Assembly (NCBI GenBank): GCA_963848525.1
Contig: CAWKDZ010000001.1
Span: 434,001-498,000 of the forward strand
Direction: 5' to 3'
Origin: JACCTU01 sp963848525
GTDB lineage: Bacteria > Actinomycetota > Thermoleophilia > Gaiellales > Gaiellaceae
DNA length: 64,000 bases
This document shows, piece after piece, positions 35,616 through 45,969 of the stretch. Positions within the stretch are counted from its first letter, which is position 1. Each line of letters opens with the position of its first letter. Under the pieces are notes generated by a model. That model searched no databases. It was not told where the DNA came from and saw only the letters and a program-made list of their open reading frames with translations. The position numbers and the translations under genes are program-made.

Positions 35616-36728
35616 ATGAGAGGAAGAGTTCGCGTGCTGCTGCTCGCCTGCGCGGGAGTCGCAGCACTTGCCTTCGCCGGGGGCGCGCTCGCAGCGTTCA
35701 CACCGACGATGAGCGTCTCGCACAAGCCGGCCGGGGCCGGGGCTTCGGGCCTCGCCAGCATCCGCGTCACGGTGCCCCGCGACGACGACGCGCTCGCCGC
35801 GATCCAGATCTTCGCCCCGCTCGGCTACACGGCCACACTCGGTCAGGCGGTCGGGACGACGCTCGGTTCCGTGACGGCGCAGGTGCAGGTCCGCGAGCCC
35901 ATCGCCGGTGCGGTCCTGCCGGTCACCGGCACGATCCAGGTGGCAGATCCGGCAGCGGTCGCTGCGAACGTGACTCAGTGCACCGGCACCCCGACGCACG
36001 CGGCCGTCTGGGTGCTCGTGCTTCAGGCGGCCGGCTCGGAGCTCCGCGTGCCGGTGGCGGTCGACCTCGCGCCGGCAACGTTCTCGACGTTCGCGTCGCA
36101 CCTCCTCGCGATCTGCCTGCCGAACCCGAACGTTCCCGTCGCTGCCGGCGGCGCCACGTTCGGCGCGAAGCTGATCAATGCGCAGCTGAACCTGCGCAAC
36201 ATCCTCACGACACCGACCACCTCGGGAGACCACATCTGGCGCGCGCTCGCCACGCCGTGGCCGGCCGGAGCCGGGCTTCCGGTTCGCGCTCTCACCCGCG
36301 AGGCGCGTGCGCACATCGCGCTCCCGGCCGCCGCGACCGTGACCACGCGTGCTGCAGCCCGCGTTGTCAGGCGCTCGCGCACAGTGACCGTGTCGGGCTT
36401 CGTCCGCGAACAGGGTCGCGGCATCGCCGGCGCCTCGGTGCGCGTCGCGGTCGGCAGCGTCGCACGGACGGTGCGCACGGGCGCGAACGGCGCGTACCGC
36501 GCGACCTTCCGGCTGCGGACCGGCCGGCGCTACGTCGCCTCGGTCCGCGCGACCGTCGCCGAGCGGACGGCTCCCTCCGCATGCTCGACGCCGGGCCCGT
36601 TCCAGGCCACGACGCTGGCCGTGCCCTGCGGGACCGAGACGCTGCCCTACTTCGAGCCCGCACCGACGGGCGCACCGGCCGCCGACAACACGACGATCGT
36701 GGCGTCGCGGGCCTTCCGCGTCCGATAA
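35616..36728 (+). CDS. secreted beta-rich protein of unknown function
   Basis: 370 aa from ATG 35616 (GAAGGGAG ribosome site). Signal peptide ends near FAGGALAAF. Residues about 25-230 form a YcnI-like/DUF1775-type region (FTPTMSVSHKPAGAGASGLASIRVTVPRDDDALAAIQIFAPLGY); four Cys are spread over the mature protein. Residues about 255-310 look like a carboxypeptidase-regulatory/Ig-like module (VTVSGFVREQGRGIAGASVRVAVGSVARTVRTGANGAYRATF). Cell-surface role likely; function unknown. Followed by a terminator hairpin. Confidence 0.7.
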   Translation: MRGRVRVLLLACAGVAALAFAGGALAAFTPTMSVSHKPAGAGASGLASIRVTVPRDDDALAAIQIFAPLGYTATLGQAVGTTLGSVTAQVQVREPIAGAVLPVTGTIQVADPAAVAANVTQCTGTPTHAAVWVLVLQAAGSELRVPVAVDLAPATFSTFASHLLAICLPNPNVPVAAGGATFGAKLINAQLNLRNILTTPTTSGDHIWRALATPWPAGAGLPVRALTREARAHIALPAAATVTTRAAARVVRRSRTVTVSGFVREQGRGIAGASVRVAVGSVARTVRTGANGAYRATFRLRTGRRYVASVRATVAERTAPSACSTPGPFQATTLAVPCGTETLPYFEPAPTGAPAADNTTIVASRAFRVR

Positions 36729-36740
36729 GCACCGCTCGAC

Positions 36741-36767
36741 GGGAGGGGTCGGCACACGGCCCCTCCC
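36741..36767 (+). terminator. intrinsic terminator-like hairpin
   Basis: GGGAGGGG-tcggcacacgg-CCCCTCCC, an 8-bp stem 13 bases after the preceding stop, followed by GCTCTCTA. It separates the secreted protein from the DUF72 gene. Confidence 0.6.
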
Positions 36768-36786
36768 GCTCTCTACGATCCAGGGC

Positions 36787-37737
36787 GTGAGCGCTCCCGT
36801 CCGAGTCGGCACCTGTAGCTGGGCCGACGAATCGCTCTCGAAACACTGGTACCCGCCGGGCACGAAGCCCGGCGAGCGCCTCGCCTACTACGCCGAGCAC
36901 TTCGACACGGTCGAGGTCGACTCGACGTTCTACAGCCTGCCCGTCGAGGAGATGGTCGCGCGCTGGGCCGAGCGCACGCCGGAGGGCTTCGTCATGCACG
37001 TGAAGGCGTTCGGCGTGATGACGCGACATCCCGTCAAGGTCGAACGGCTCCCGCCCGACCTGCGCGCGGAGGCGCCCGTCGACGACCGCGGCCGCGTCGA
37101 TCGCCCGCCGCGCGAGTTCCGCGCCGAGGTCTTCAAGCGCTTCCGCGAAGCGCTCGAGCCGCTCCGTTCGGCCGGGAAGCTCGGCGGCATCCTGCTCCAG
37201 TTCCCGCCGTACGTCGTCTTCAAGGACCGCTCGCTCGAATACCTCGAGTGGGCGATCGAACAGCTCGGCGGCGACGAGCCGCTGGTCGAGTTCCGCCACG
37301 CGAGCTGGCTCGACGACGAGAACCGTGCGGAGACGCTGAAGTTCCTCGAGCGTCTCGGGGCGGCGAACGTGATCGTCGACGCGCCCCGGATCGAGGGCGC
37401 GCGCAACGTGATCCCGACCGTGCTCGCGCTGACGTCGCCCACGCTCTACGTCCGCTTCCACGGGCGCAACGCGGGCACGTGGAACAAGCGCGGCGGTGGC
37501 GCCCAGGAGCGCTTCGACCACCTCTACAGCGCGGACGAGCTGCGCGAGTGGGCACAGCCGCTGCGCGAGCTCGCCGGCGAGGCCGACCAGGCGTTCGCGC
37601 TGATGAACACGAACAAGTGGAACGAGGGCCCCGAGGGGAAGATGATCCCGCAGGGCGCCGCGAACGCGCAGGCTCTGCGCGCGGTGCTCGAGGAGGAAGG
37701 CGTGCCGGTCACCTGGCCCGCCAAGATCACGGCGTGA
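36787..37737 (+). CDS. DUF72 family protein
   Basis: 316 aa from GTG 36787. RVGTCSWADESLSKHWYPPG, YYAEHFDTVEVDSTFYSLP, WAERTPEGFVMHVKAFGVMTRHP, LLQFPPYVVF, VEFRHASWLDDE, and YVRFHGRNAGTWNKRG are the DUF72 (TIM-barrel) signatures; the NTNKWNEG segment is near the end. Widely conserved, with no established reaction. Overlaps the following amidotransferase by 4 bases (GTGA). Confidence 0.9.
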   Translation: MSAPVRVGTCSWADESLSKHWYPPGTKPGERLAYYAEHFDTVEVDSTFYSLPVEEMVARWAERTPEGFVMHVKAFGVMTRHPVKVERLPPDLRAEAPVDDRGRVDRPPREFRAEVFKRFREALEPLRSAGKLGGILLQFPPYVVFKDRSLEYLEWAIEQLGGDEPLVEFRHASWLDDENRAETLKFLERLGAANVIVDAPRIEGARNVIPTVLALTSPTLYVRFHGRNAGTWNKRGGGAQERFDHLYSADELREWAQPLRELAGEADQAFALMNTNKWNEGPEGKMIPQGAANAQALRAVLEEEGVPVTWPAKITA

Positions 37738-38426
37738 ACGTCCTCTCGGTCGTGCACGGCACCGACGCGAGGGCGGAGCTCTTCGCGGACGCCGTCGCGG
37801 ACGCCGGTCACAGGCTCGACGAGTGGTCGCTCGCGTGGGGTACGCCGCCGCCGCGGCCGATCGACGAGTACGGCGCGGTGCTCGTCTTCGGCGGGGCGAT
37901 GCACGCGGACCAGGACGACCAACACCCGTGGCTCCGGGACGAGAACCTCTTCCTCCAGCGCCTGTTCGACCTGCACGTGCCGACGCTCGGCGTCTGCCTC
38001 GGCGCGCAGCTCCTCGCCAAGGCCGCGCACGCGCGCGTGCGTCAGCTGCGGGAGCCCGAGATCGGCTGGTACGACGTCGAGCTGACCGACGCCGCGCGAG
38101 ACGACCCCGTGCTCGGACCACTCCCGGAGCGCTTCGCGGCCTTCGAGTGGCACTACTACACCTTCGACGTGCCCGCGGGCGCGGTCGAGCTCGCCCGGTC
38201 GGAGCGCTGCACGCAGGCGTTCCGGCTCGGGGACAGCGTCTGGGGCGTGCAGTTCCATCCAGAGGTGACCGAGGCGCAGATCGGGTCGTGGGTCGACGCC
38301 GACGGCGGCGGGCATGCGGAGCTCGCCGAGGCGACCGCGGACCGGATCGGCGCGTGGAACGAGCTCGGCCGCGAGCTTTGCGGCGCGTTCCTGCTCGCGG
38401 CCGCGCGGGTGCCCGCGCCCGCCTAG
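37734..38426 (+). CDS. class I glutamine amidotransferase-like protein
   Basis: 230 aa from GTG 37734. A type 1 GATase: LVFGGAMHADQDDQHPWLRDE, nucleophile Cys in PTLGVCLGAQLLAKAA, and VQFHPEVTEAQ with the His-x-Glu dyad. Belongs to the GuaA-like/YfeJ group that stands without a synthetase domain. Possible gamma-glutamyl hydrolase or glutaminase role; not assignable. Converges with the next minus-strand gene (stops overlap by 4). Confidence 0.87.
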   Translation: MNVLSVVHGTDARAELFADAVADAGHRLDEWSLAWGTPPPRPIDEYGAVLVFGGAMHADQDDQHPWLRDENLFLQRLFDLHVPTLGVCLGAQLLAKAAHARVRQLREPEIGWYDVELTDAARDDPVLGPLPERFAAFEWHYYTFDVPAGAVELARSERCTQAFRLGDSVWGVQFHPEVTEAQIGSWVDADGGGHAELAEATADRIGAWNELGRELCGAFLLAAARVPAPA

Positions 38427-39190
38427 CGCTCGATCAGGATGGCGCCGTCGAGGCGCCCGGCCTCGGCGTAGCCGTGATCGGCGCCCTCGACCCGCATCGC
38501 GCTCGCGAGCGCGGCGACGGTCTCGACGGGCGGCGGCAGCGCCTCGGGCGACGTGCCGTGAACGGCGGCGGCGCGGATCGTCCGGCGGTCCGCCCCGGTC
38601 AGCCGCTCGACGAGCGTCGGGTTCGCGCCGAGCGCCATCACCTCGCCCGAGGGCAGCGGGCCGTAGTACTCCTGGATCGAGAGGTACTCGTCGAGCAGCC
38701 GCCCGCGCTCGAGCAGGAGGTAGCGCACGACGGCTCCCTCCTCGACGCCGAACGCGACGACGACCGAGCCGAGCGTGTCCGAGAGCTCGCGCGCGAGCCT
38801 GCGCAGCGCTGAGGGATCGCGGTCGCACAACTCGTCGTAGACCGAGATCCAGCCGCTGCGGGGCGGCACGACGACCGACCCCTCCGAGCCGCCGGCGAGC
38901 TGCGGGATGAAGCGCCGCACGGCGCGCTCGACCATCGGCAGGTCGTCGGTCTGCGCGTGCACGGACCCGAACGATGCCCCGCGCGGGCTGCGCTCGAGGT
39001 CGCGTACGAGGACGTCCAGGTCGACCGCGAGCGTTCGCGAGACCGCCACGAAGCCGAGTCGCGCGGCGCTTGCGATCGCCTGTTCGTCCTCCTCGGGGAT
39101 CCGGAGCACGACCCGGGTCGCACCGCTTTCACGCAGCTCGTTCACGGTCTCCGGCGTTAGCTGCTCGATCCGCTCGAATTCGACATCCAT
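38423..39190 (-). CDS. conserved hypothetical protein, two-domain
   Basis: 255 aa from ATG 39190, which shares ATGA with the AlkA stop. The N-terminal 70 residues (LRIPEEDEQAIASAARLGFVAVSRTLAVDLDVLVRDLE) look like the end of a GNAT-type acetyltransferase. The remainder (GSVVVPPRSGWISVYDELCDRDPSALRRLARELSDTLGSVVVAFGVEEGAVVRYLLLERGRLLDEYLSIQEYYG) is a compact alpha/beta domain with a His-Gly-Tyr near the end. I do not recognise a characterised family. It is the last gene of the maltodextrin transcription unit. Confidence 0.65.
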   Translation of the reverse strand: MDVEFERIEQLTPETVNELRESGATRVVLRIPEEDEQAIASAARLGFVAVSRTLAVDLDVLVRDLERSPRGASFGSVHAQTDDLPMVERAVRRFIPQLAGGSEGSVVVPPRSGWISVYDELCDRDPSALRRLARELSDTLGSVVVAFGVEEGAVVRYLLLERGRLLDEYLSIQEYYGPLPSGEVMALGANPTLVERLTGADRRTIRAAAVHGTSPEALPPPVETVAALASAMRVEGADHGYAEAGRLDGAILIER

Positions 39191-40017
39191 CACGCGACCG
39201 TATACAGGCTCGCGAGCAGGTAGTGCGCAGCAAGGTTCTCGAACGGGGCGAAGCGAGCCCCGAACGCGCGTACTTCGGCGACCGAGGGCCGCGAGCCGTC
39301 GAAGTAGAACGTCCCGACCGCCTTGACGAGCCCGAGGTCGCCGGCCGGCCAGGCGCGCGGGCGGGCGAGGTGGCGGGCCAGGAACCAGTCGGCGCTCCAC
39401 TCGCCGAGCCCACGCAGGCGCACGAGGGTCGCCTTCACCTCGTCGTCCGGCAGCGTCCGCAGCTCGTCCCAGTCGACGTCGGCGCGCGCGATCCCGAGCA
39501 CGTACTCCGCCTTGCGCCGCGAGAAGCCGAGGTCGGTCAGCTCCTCCTCGCGCGCGGAGGCGAGGCGCTCCTGCGTGGGGAAGGCCCACGCGTGCTCCGC
39601 GGGCTCGCCGAAGCGCTCGATCAGGCGGTTGCGGACGGCGAACGCCGAGCGGAGCGAGACCTGCTGCGCGGTGATGGACGTGACGAGCGTCTCGTACGGC
39701 TCGGGATTGAGCGGAGGCCGCAGGCCGCGCAGCGGCCGGACGACGCCGGCGAGGATTGGATCGTCCTCGGCGAACGCGTAGAACGGCTCGAGCTCGAAGG
39801 GAAGCCCGAGCAGCGTGCTGACGACCGGCTCGGTTGCGTCGTCGAGCGGCTTGACGTCCACCCCACCGGGCGCGGCCTCGATTCGGACCTCGCGCCCGCC
39901 GACCACACGGTGGACCCCGCCCTCGTGCCAGAGGTTCGCGAGGTCGGGCCCGAACGCGCGGTAGCGCGCGGTCGAGAGCGCGAAGTCGTACGGCTCGGGG
40001 AGCGCGAGGCGCGTCAG
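39190..40017 (-). CDS. DNA-3-methyladenine glycosylase II family (AlkA-like)
   Basis: About 275 aa. HhH-GPD fold: PYETLVTSITAQQVSLRSAFAVRNRLIERFG, LGFSRRKAEYVLGIA, the helix-hairpin-helix LVRLRGLGEWSADWFLARHL, and the catalytic Asp in WPAGDLGLVKAVG. Removes alkylated bases from DNA. No ATG, GTG or TTG lies in frame upstream of the conserved region; a CTG at 40017 overlaps the amylase TGA as CTGA, the same 4-base geometry as its neighbours, so CTG is the likely start. A repair gene at the end of a sugar operon is probably a chance fusion of units. Confidence 0.82.
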   Translation of the reverse strand: MTRLALPEPYDFALSTARYRAFGPDLANLWHEGGVHRVVGGREVRIEAAPGGVDVKPLDDATEPVVSTLLGLPFELEPFYAFAEDDPILAGVVRPLRGLRPPLNPEPYETLVTSITAQQVSLRSAFAVRNRLIERFGEPAEHAWAFPTQERLASAREEELTDLGFSRRKAEYVLGIARADVDWDELRTLPDDEVKATLVRLRGLGEWSADWFLARHLARPRAWPAGDLGLVKAVGTFYFDGSRPSVAEVRAFGARFAPFENLAAHYLLASLYTVA

Positions 40018-42015
40018 CGGCGCGGGACGAACGGTCGCACTGCCGAGACCGCGATGCGACCGTCGAGGCTGCGCGCGATCGCGACCACGTGCACGAGCTC
40101 GCGGCGGCGGAAGTCGGCGGGGTCGAGGAAGGCGCGGTACGGCGGGGAGTCGTCGACCGCGATCCGCGACCAGCGCCCCGCGCGGCGGACGGCGAAGGCC
40201 ACGCTCACAGGCCGCGCGCCGGCGGTCGCGGCGACGCGCACGAGGTCGCTGAGCGAGTCGCGGCCGACGGTCAGCCTCGGGCGCGCGGGACGGCCGCCGG
40301 GGAGCTGGCGCTCGGCTCGCAGGAGCAGGCTCGAGAACGGTGCGAGCGTGAGCGTGAAGGCGCCGCGCGCGTTCGTGGAGACCGCGGGCGCCGTGCCGAG
40401 CAGCCGCGTCCACTCCGCGCTCGCTGTCGCCGTCGTGACCGCGACGCGCGCGGTGCCCGCGCCCGCGTTGACCGCGGCGACGTACTCGCGCCGGCCGGCC
40501 GCGTCGATCCGGCTGAAGACGAGGACGTTCCGCTCCGCCCGCCGGACGACGGTCGAGCCCGTGGAGAGGACCGGATGGGCCGCACGGAGCGCGCCGAGCG
40601 TGCGCAGCCGCTCCGAGACGGGATGCCCGACCACGTCGAAGGACGAGCCGGTGCCGATCGGCGGGCTCCCGATCCGCTCCTCGCTCCGCCAGTGGGCAAC
40701 CTGCGTCGGGAAGAGGTCGTGCCGCGCTTCGCGGTCGCCGCCCCGCCCGACGATCCCGAACTCGTCTCCGTAGTAGACGACGGGCGCACCGCGCAGGAGA
40801 TAAAGGAGGTCGTGCCCGACGAGCGTGCGCTCGAGCAGCGGCCCGCCGGCGCCGGCGCCGCCCTCGCGCACCTTGAGCGCGGCCCGGCCGATGTCATGGT
40901 TGCCGAGGAACGTCGGCGGCACGTGCGCGATGCCGTTCGGGAGCGCGAAGTAGTCGTCGTCGTTCAGACGCGTCGCGATCCCGCGCGAGCCCGCGCCTCC
41001 GCCCGCGAAGCGCATCAGCGCGTCCTGGAGCGGGAAGTCGATCACGTTCGGCAGCCCGCGGTCGCGCACGTAGGTCGAGAGCTCGATCGCGTTCGTGATG
41101 AACGCCTCGCCGAAGAGCTGGAAGTCGGGCACGCCCGCCGCGCGCGCCGCGGCCTGGATCTTCGGCACCCAATCGGCGAAGAAGCCGGGCTCGACGTGGC
41201 GCGCGGTGTCGATCCTGAAGCCGTCGATCCTGTATCTGCGGATCCAGTCGGCGAAGACCTCGACGAGCCCCTGCCGCACGTCGGCCTGCTCGGTCGCGAG
41301 GTCGTCGAGCCCGAAGAAGTCGCCGAGCTCGAGGCACGCGGGCGGGCACGAGCTGAAGTCGATGTTGCCGCGGTTGTGGTAGTTCGACGTGTCGTTCAGC
41401 CACGCCGGCCGCTTCACGTCGCGCTCGGCGGGCGGCACGAACGGCGTCTTCGGCGGCCCGTACTCGTAGCTCGAGAGCTGGATCACGTCGGCGGTGTGGT
41501 TGACGACGACGTCGAGGATCACCTTCAGCCCGAGCCTGTGCGCGCAGTCGGCGAAGGCGGCGAACTCGGCGTCCGTGCCGAGGTGCGGGTCGACGGAGGT
41601 GAAGTCGACGGCCCAGTAGCCGTGGTACCCGGCGGTGTCGGCCTGGACGTACTTCTGCCTGTACGGAGGCGTGATCCAGATCGAGTTGAAGCCGAGGTCG
41701 CGGATCCGCGCGAGCCCGCGCGGGCCGGTGCAGTCGCCGGTCAGGCCCGCGAGGTCGCCGCCGTGGTAGTAGCCCGTGTCGGCTGGGTCGAGGCCGGTGA
41801 CGCCTTTCGGCCCGCCGAGGCCCGCAGTGTCGTTCGCCGGGTTCCCGTTCGCGTACCGGTCCGGCATCACGAAGTAGATCCGCTGCGTCGCGAGCGGCGG
41901 CCGCGTGGGCGGCTGCGCGAGCTCGCGCAGCTGCGCACCGGACGGGGGCCGCGGAAGGGCGTCCGGAGTCGCCGCCGCGACTCCGCCCCCTAGCGCAATC
42001 GCGACGGCGATTGCG

Positions 42016-42032
<17 letters not shown>
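40014..42032 (-). CDS. secreted GH13 alpha-amylase
   Basis: 672 aa from GTG 42032, overlapping the ABC ATPase gene by 17 bases. Signal peptide (SASAIAVAIALGGGVAAA). GH13 regions: VILDVVVNHTAD (I), IDGFRIDTARHV with nucleophile Asp (II), QLFGEAFITN with acid/base Glu (III), PPTFLGNHDIGR (IV). A beta-sandwich domain C and an extra C-terminal module (about 560-672) follow. It should cut starch outside the cell, releasing maltodextrins for the MalEFG importer encoded alongside. Confidence 0.93.
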
Positions 42033-43189
<1,157 letters not shown>

Positions 43190-43197
<8 letters not shown>

Positions 43198-45019
43198 TGA
43201 CGAGCCTCCAGACGTGAAACGACGGACCTTTGGACGGGAGCGAGACCAGACCTTGTGGCTCTGAGCCACAAGCGTCGCCTACCAGCGGCTCGAGCTCGCG
43301 GCAGCCGAGCTCGTCGAGCGAGAGGCGGATCGGATCGGTGTCGGCGCGGAGCGCGAGACAGAGCAGCCGCTCGCCCGGCGACTCGCGGAGGTAGGCGATC
43401 GCGTCGTCGGCGACGTGCGCGTAGCGGATGCCCCCGCGCGCGAGCGCTTCGCTCGAGCGGCGCAGTGCGATCAGGCGGCGGTAACCGTCGAGCAGCTCGG
43501 TGTCCCACGTCTCCGGCCGCTCCCACGGCATCGTCCGCCGCGCGTCCTCGCCCCACTCGCCCTCGAGCCCGAGCTCGTCGCCTGCGAAGACCATCGGGAC
43601 GCCCGGCGAGGTCATCTGCAGCCCGACGCCGACGAGCATGCGTTCGCGCGACCCGACGACCGTGCGGAAGCGGGCGGTGTCGTGGCTGTCGAGCAGCGTC
43701 CACGAATGGAGCGCCGACTGCCACGGGATGCCGGCGCGGAAGGCACGCATCGCCGCGACGGCCGCCCCGCCGGTCGTGCGGGGGATGCCGACCGGTGCCC
43801 CCCAGAAGCCCTTGACCAGCTCGTCGGGCAGCGCGTCGGCGCGCAACCAGCTCCACACGGGACGGAGAAAGCCCGCGTAGTTCATCGCGCCGTGCCAGCC
43901 GCTGCCGTCGAGGTCGCGGCGGAAGTCGTAGCCGTGCTCGGCGACGAGCAGGTTCTCCTCGGCGAGGACACCGCGCAGCGCCTGCGCGACGTCGCGCGTC
44001 AGGTCGACGTCGCGATACCGCCCGGTCATGTTCGCGACGTCGATGCGCCAGCCGTCGAGCCCGACGTCGAGCCACCTGCGCGTCACCTCGAGCATCCTCC
44101 GACGAAGCTCCGGCGACCGCCAGTCGAGCTTCGGCAGGCTCGGCACGCCCCACCACGACGCGTAGCCGTTCGGAAGCGCCGGATCGAAGTAGTAGAGGTC
44201 GCGCTCGCCCGCGTCCGGATCGACGAGAGCGGCACGGAACCACTCGTGGCCGTCACCGGTGTGATTCGTCGTCAGGTCGCCGAGAACGCGCACGCCCCGT
44301 GCGTGCGCGGCCGCGAGGAGCTCCCGGAGCGCTTCGTCTCCGCCGAGCACCGGATCGACCCGGTCGAACGTCGTCGAGTCATAACGATGAGTGCTGGTCG
44401 CCGGAAAGATCGGCGTCAGGTACAGGGCGTTCGCGCCGAGTCGCTCGATGTGCTCGAGGCGCTCCGCGATCCCCCGGAGATCACCGCCGAACAACTCGCG
44501 CGCGGTCTTCGGACCTCTCCCCGTCGGCAGCTCGTCCCAGCGACGCGGAATCGCCCACTCAGGCGGCTCGACGTCGAGCCCGGAGGAGGCGAACCGGTCA
44601 GGGAAGATCTCGTAGACGACCGACGAGAGGTGCCAGTCCGGGCCGGCACCGAGCGCGAGCACGAAGTCGTCGGAGTCGGGGCACTCGTGCGTGCGGATCC
44701 CGGCACCGGTCAGCCAGCTCCAGCCGCCGTCGCCGCCGACGAGCAGCCAGCGGTACGGGACGCTCGGGTTCGCGACCGGGAACGACGCTCGCCACCAGGT
44801 CTCGTTCTCGGTCTCGCGGTCGACCTGCGCGCGCGACCAGCCGGGCTCGCCGTCGCGCAGGTAGCGCAGGACGACGTCCTCCACCGACCCGCGGGGCGTC
44901 CGCACGAGCACGACCGCCTCGCCGCCCAGCTCGGCCGGACGCTCGAGCACGAACGTCTCCGAGCCGTCGTGATGGGGCCGCGCGAGGAGCGAAGTCGCCT
45001 CGAGCTGCGTCGTCGTCAT
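43190..45019 (-). CDS. cytoplasmic GH13 maltodextrin-degrading enzyme (neopullulanase/maltogenic amylase type)
   Basis: 609 aa from ATG 45019, no signal peptide. An N-terminal beta domain (about 20-120; LVGGDGGWSWLTGAGIRTHECPDSDDF) like CBM34 precedes the barrel. VYEIFPDRFASSG, LGANALYLTPIFPATSTHRYDSTTF, LGDLTTNHTGD (I), DGWRIDVANM nucleophile Asp (II), LLVAEHGYDF acid/base (III), LLDSHDTARF (IV). Fits the neopullulanase/cyclomaltodextrinase subfamily that hydrolyses imported maltodextrins. ATGA overlap with malG. Confidence 0.9.
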
Positions 45020-45969
45020 CCCTTGACCGCCCCGCCCGTGAGGCCCGAGACGATGAAGCGCTGGAGGAAGAGGAAGAGCAGGACGATCGGCGGCGCCGCG
45101 AGCAGCACGCCGGCCGAGAACGTGCCCCAGTTCTCGGAGTACTTCTGGTCGATGAACCCCCAGAGCCCGCGCGTGAGCGTGAACTTGTCCTGTTCCTGGA
45201 GCAGCACGCTCGCGATCACGAACTCGTTGACCACGCCGATGAACGAGAAGAGGCCGATCACCGCGAGCACGGGCACCGCGAGCGGCAGGATCACGCCCCA
45301 GAACACCTGCGCGGGCGTGGCGCCGTCCACGCGCGCAGACTCGTCCAGCTCCGAGGGGATCGTGTCGAAGAAGCCCTTCATCAGCCAGACGTTCACGCCC
45401 ATCACGCCGCCGAGATAGACGAGCACGAGCCCGGTCAGCGTGTTCAGGCCGATGAACCCGAAGACGTCGCCGGTCTGCAGGACGATCAGGTAGATCGCGA
45501 CCACGAGCAGAAGCTGCGGGAACATCTGGATCAGAAGCAGCGAGAGCAGCCCGATCCGCCGGCCCTTGAAGCGGAAGCGGCTGAACGCGTACGCGGCCAG
45601 CGCGCCGAGGAGCACGGTGATGACCGCGGTGCAGGCCGCGACCACCATCGTGTTCAGGTACCAGGTCGTGTACGGGATCTCGGTCGGCGGGTCGCCCGGC
45701 CTCCCCTGCACCTCGCCCGAGAGCAGCTGGCGGAAGTTGTCGAGCGTGAAGTCCGACGGGATCAAGCTGGCCGCGCCGAGCGTCTGGTTTGCGTTGAAGG
45801 CCGCCGAGAAGACGTAGGCGATCGGGAACAGCGCCCAGAGGATCACGACGAGCGCGAGGATGTGCCGCCACCAGTTTCCGCCGAAGACGCGGCGCGGGCG
45901 CCCGGCTCGCCGCGCTCGCGTCTGGACGCCGACCGCCGCCGCCGACTCGAGCTGCTCGACGGTGCTCAC
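45016..45969 (-). CDS. malG: maltodextrin ABC transporter permease MalG
   Basis: 317 aa from GTG 45969 (GTGA with malF). An N-terminal cytoplasmic stretch and six helices (HILALVVILWALFPIAYVFSAAF; TWYLNTMVVAACTAVITVLLGALAAYAFS; and others). The EAA loop ELDESARVDGATPAQVFWGVILPLAVPVL contacts the ATPase, and the C-terminal FIVSGLTGGAVKG is the MalG-type ending. Pairs with MalF. Confidence 0.94.
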   Translation of the reverse strand: MSTVEQLESAAAVGVQTRARRAGRPRRVFGGNWWRHILALVVILWALFPIAYVFSAAFNANQTLGAASLIPSDFTLDNFRQLLSGEVQGRPGDPPTEIPYTTWYLNTMVVAACTAVITVLLGALAAYAFSRFRFKGRRIGLLSLLLIQMFPQLLLVVAIYLIVLQTGDVFGFIGLNTLTGLVLVYLGGVMGVNVWLMKGFFDTIPSELDESARVDGATPAQVFWGVILPLAVPVLAVIGLFSFIGVVNEFVIASVLLQEQDKFTLTRGLWGFIDQKYSENWGTFSAGVLLAAPPIVLLFLFLQRFIVSGLTGGAVKG

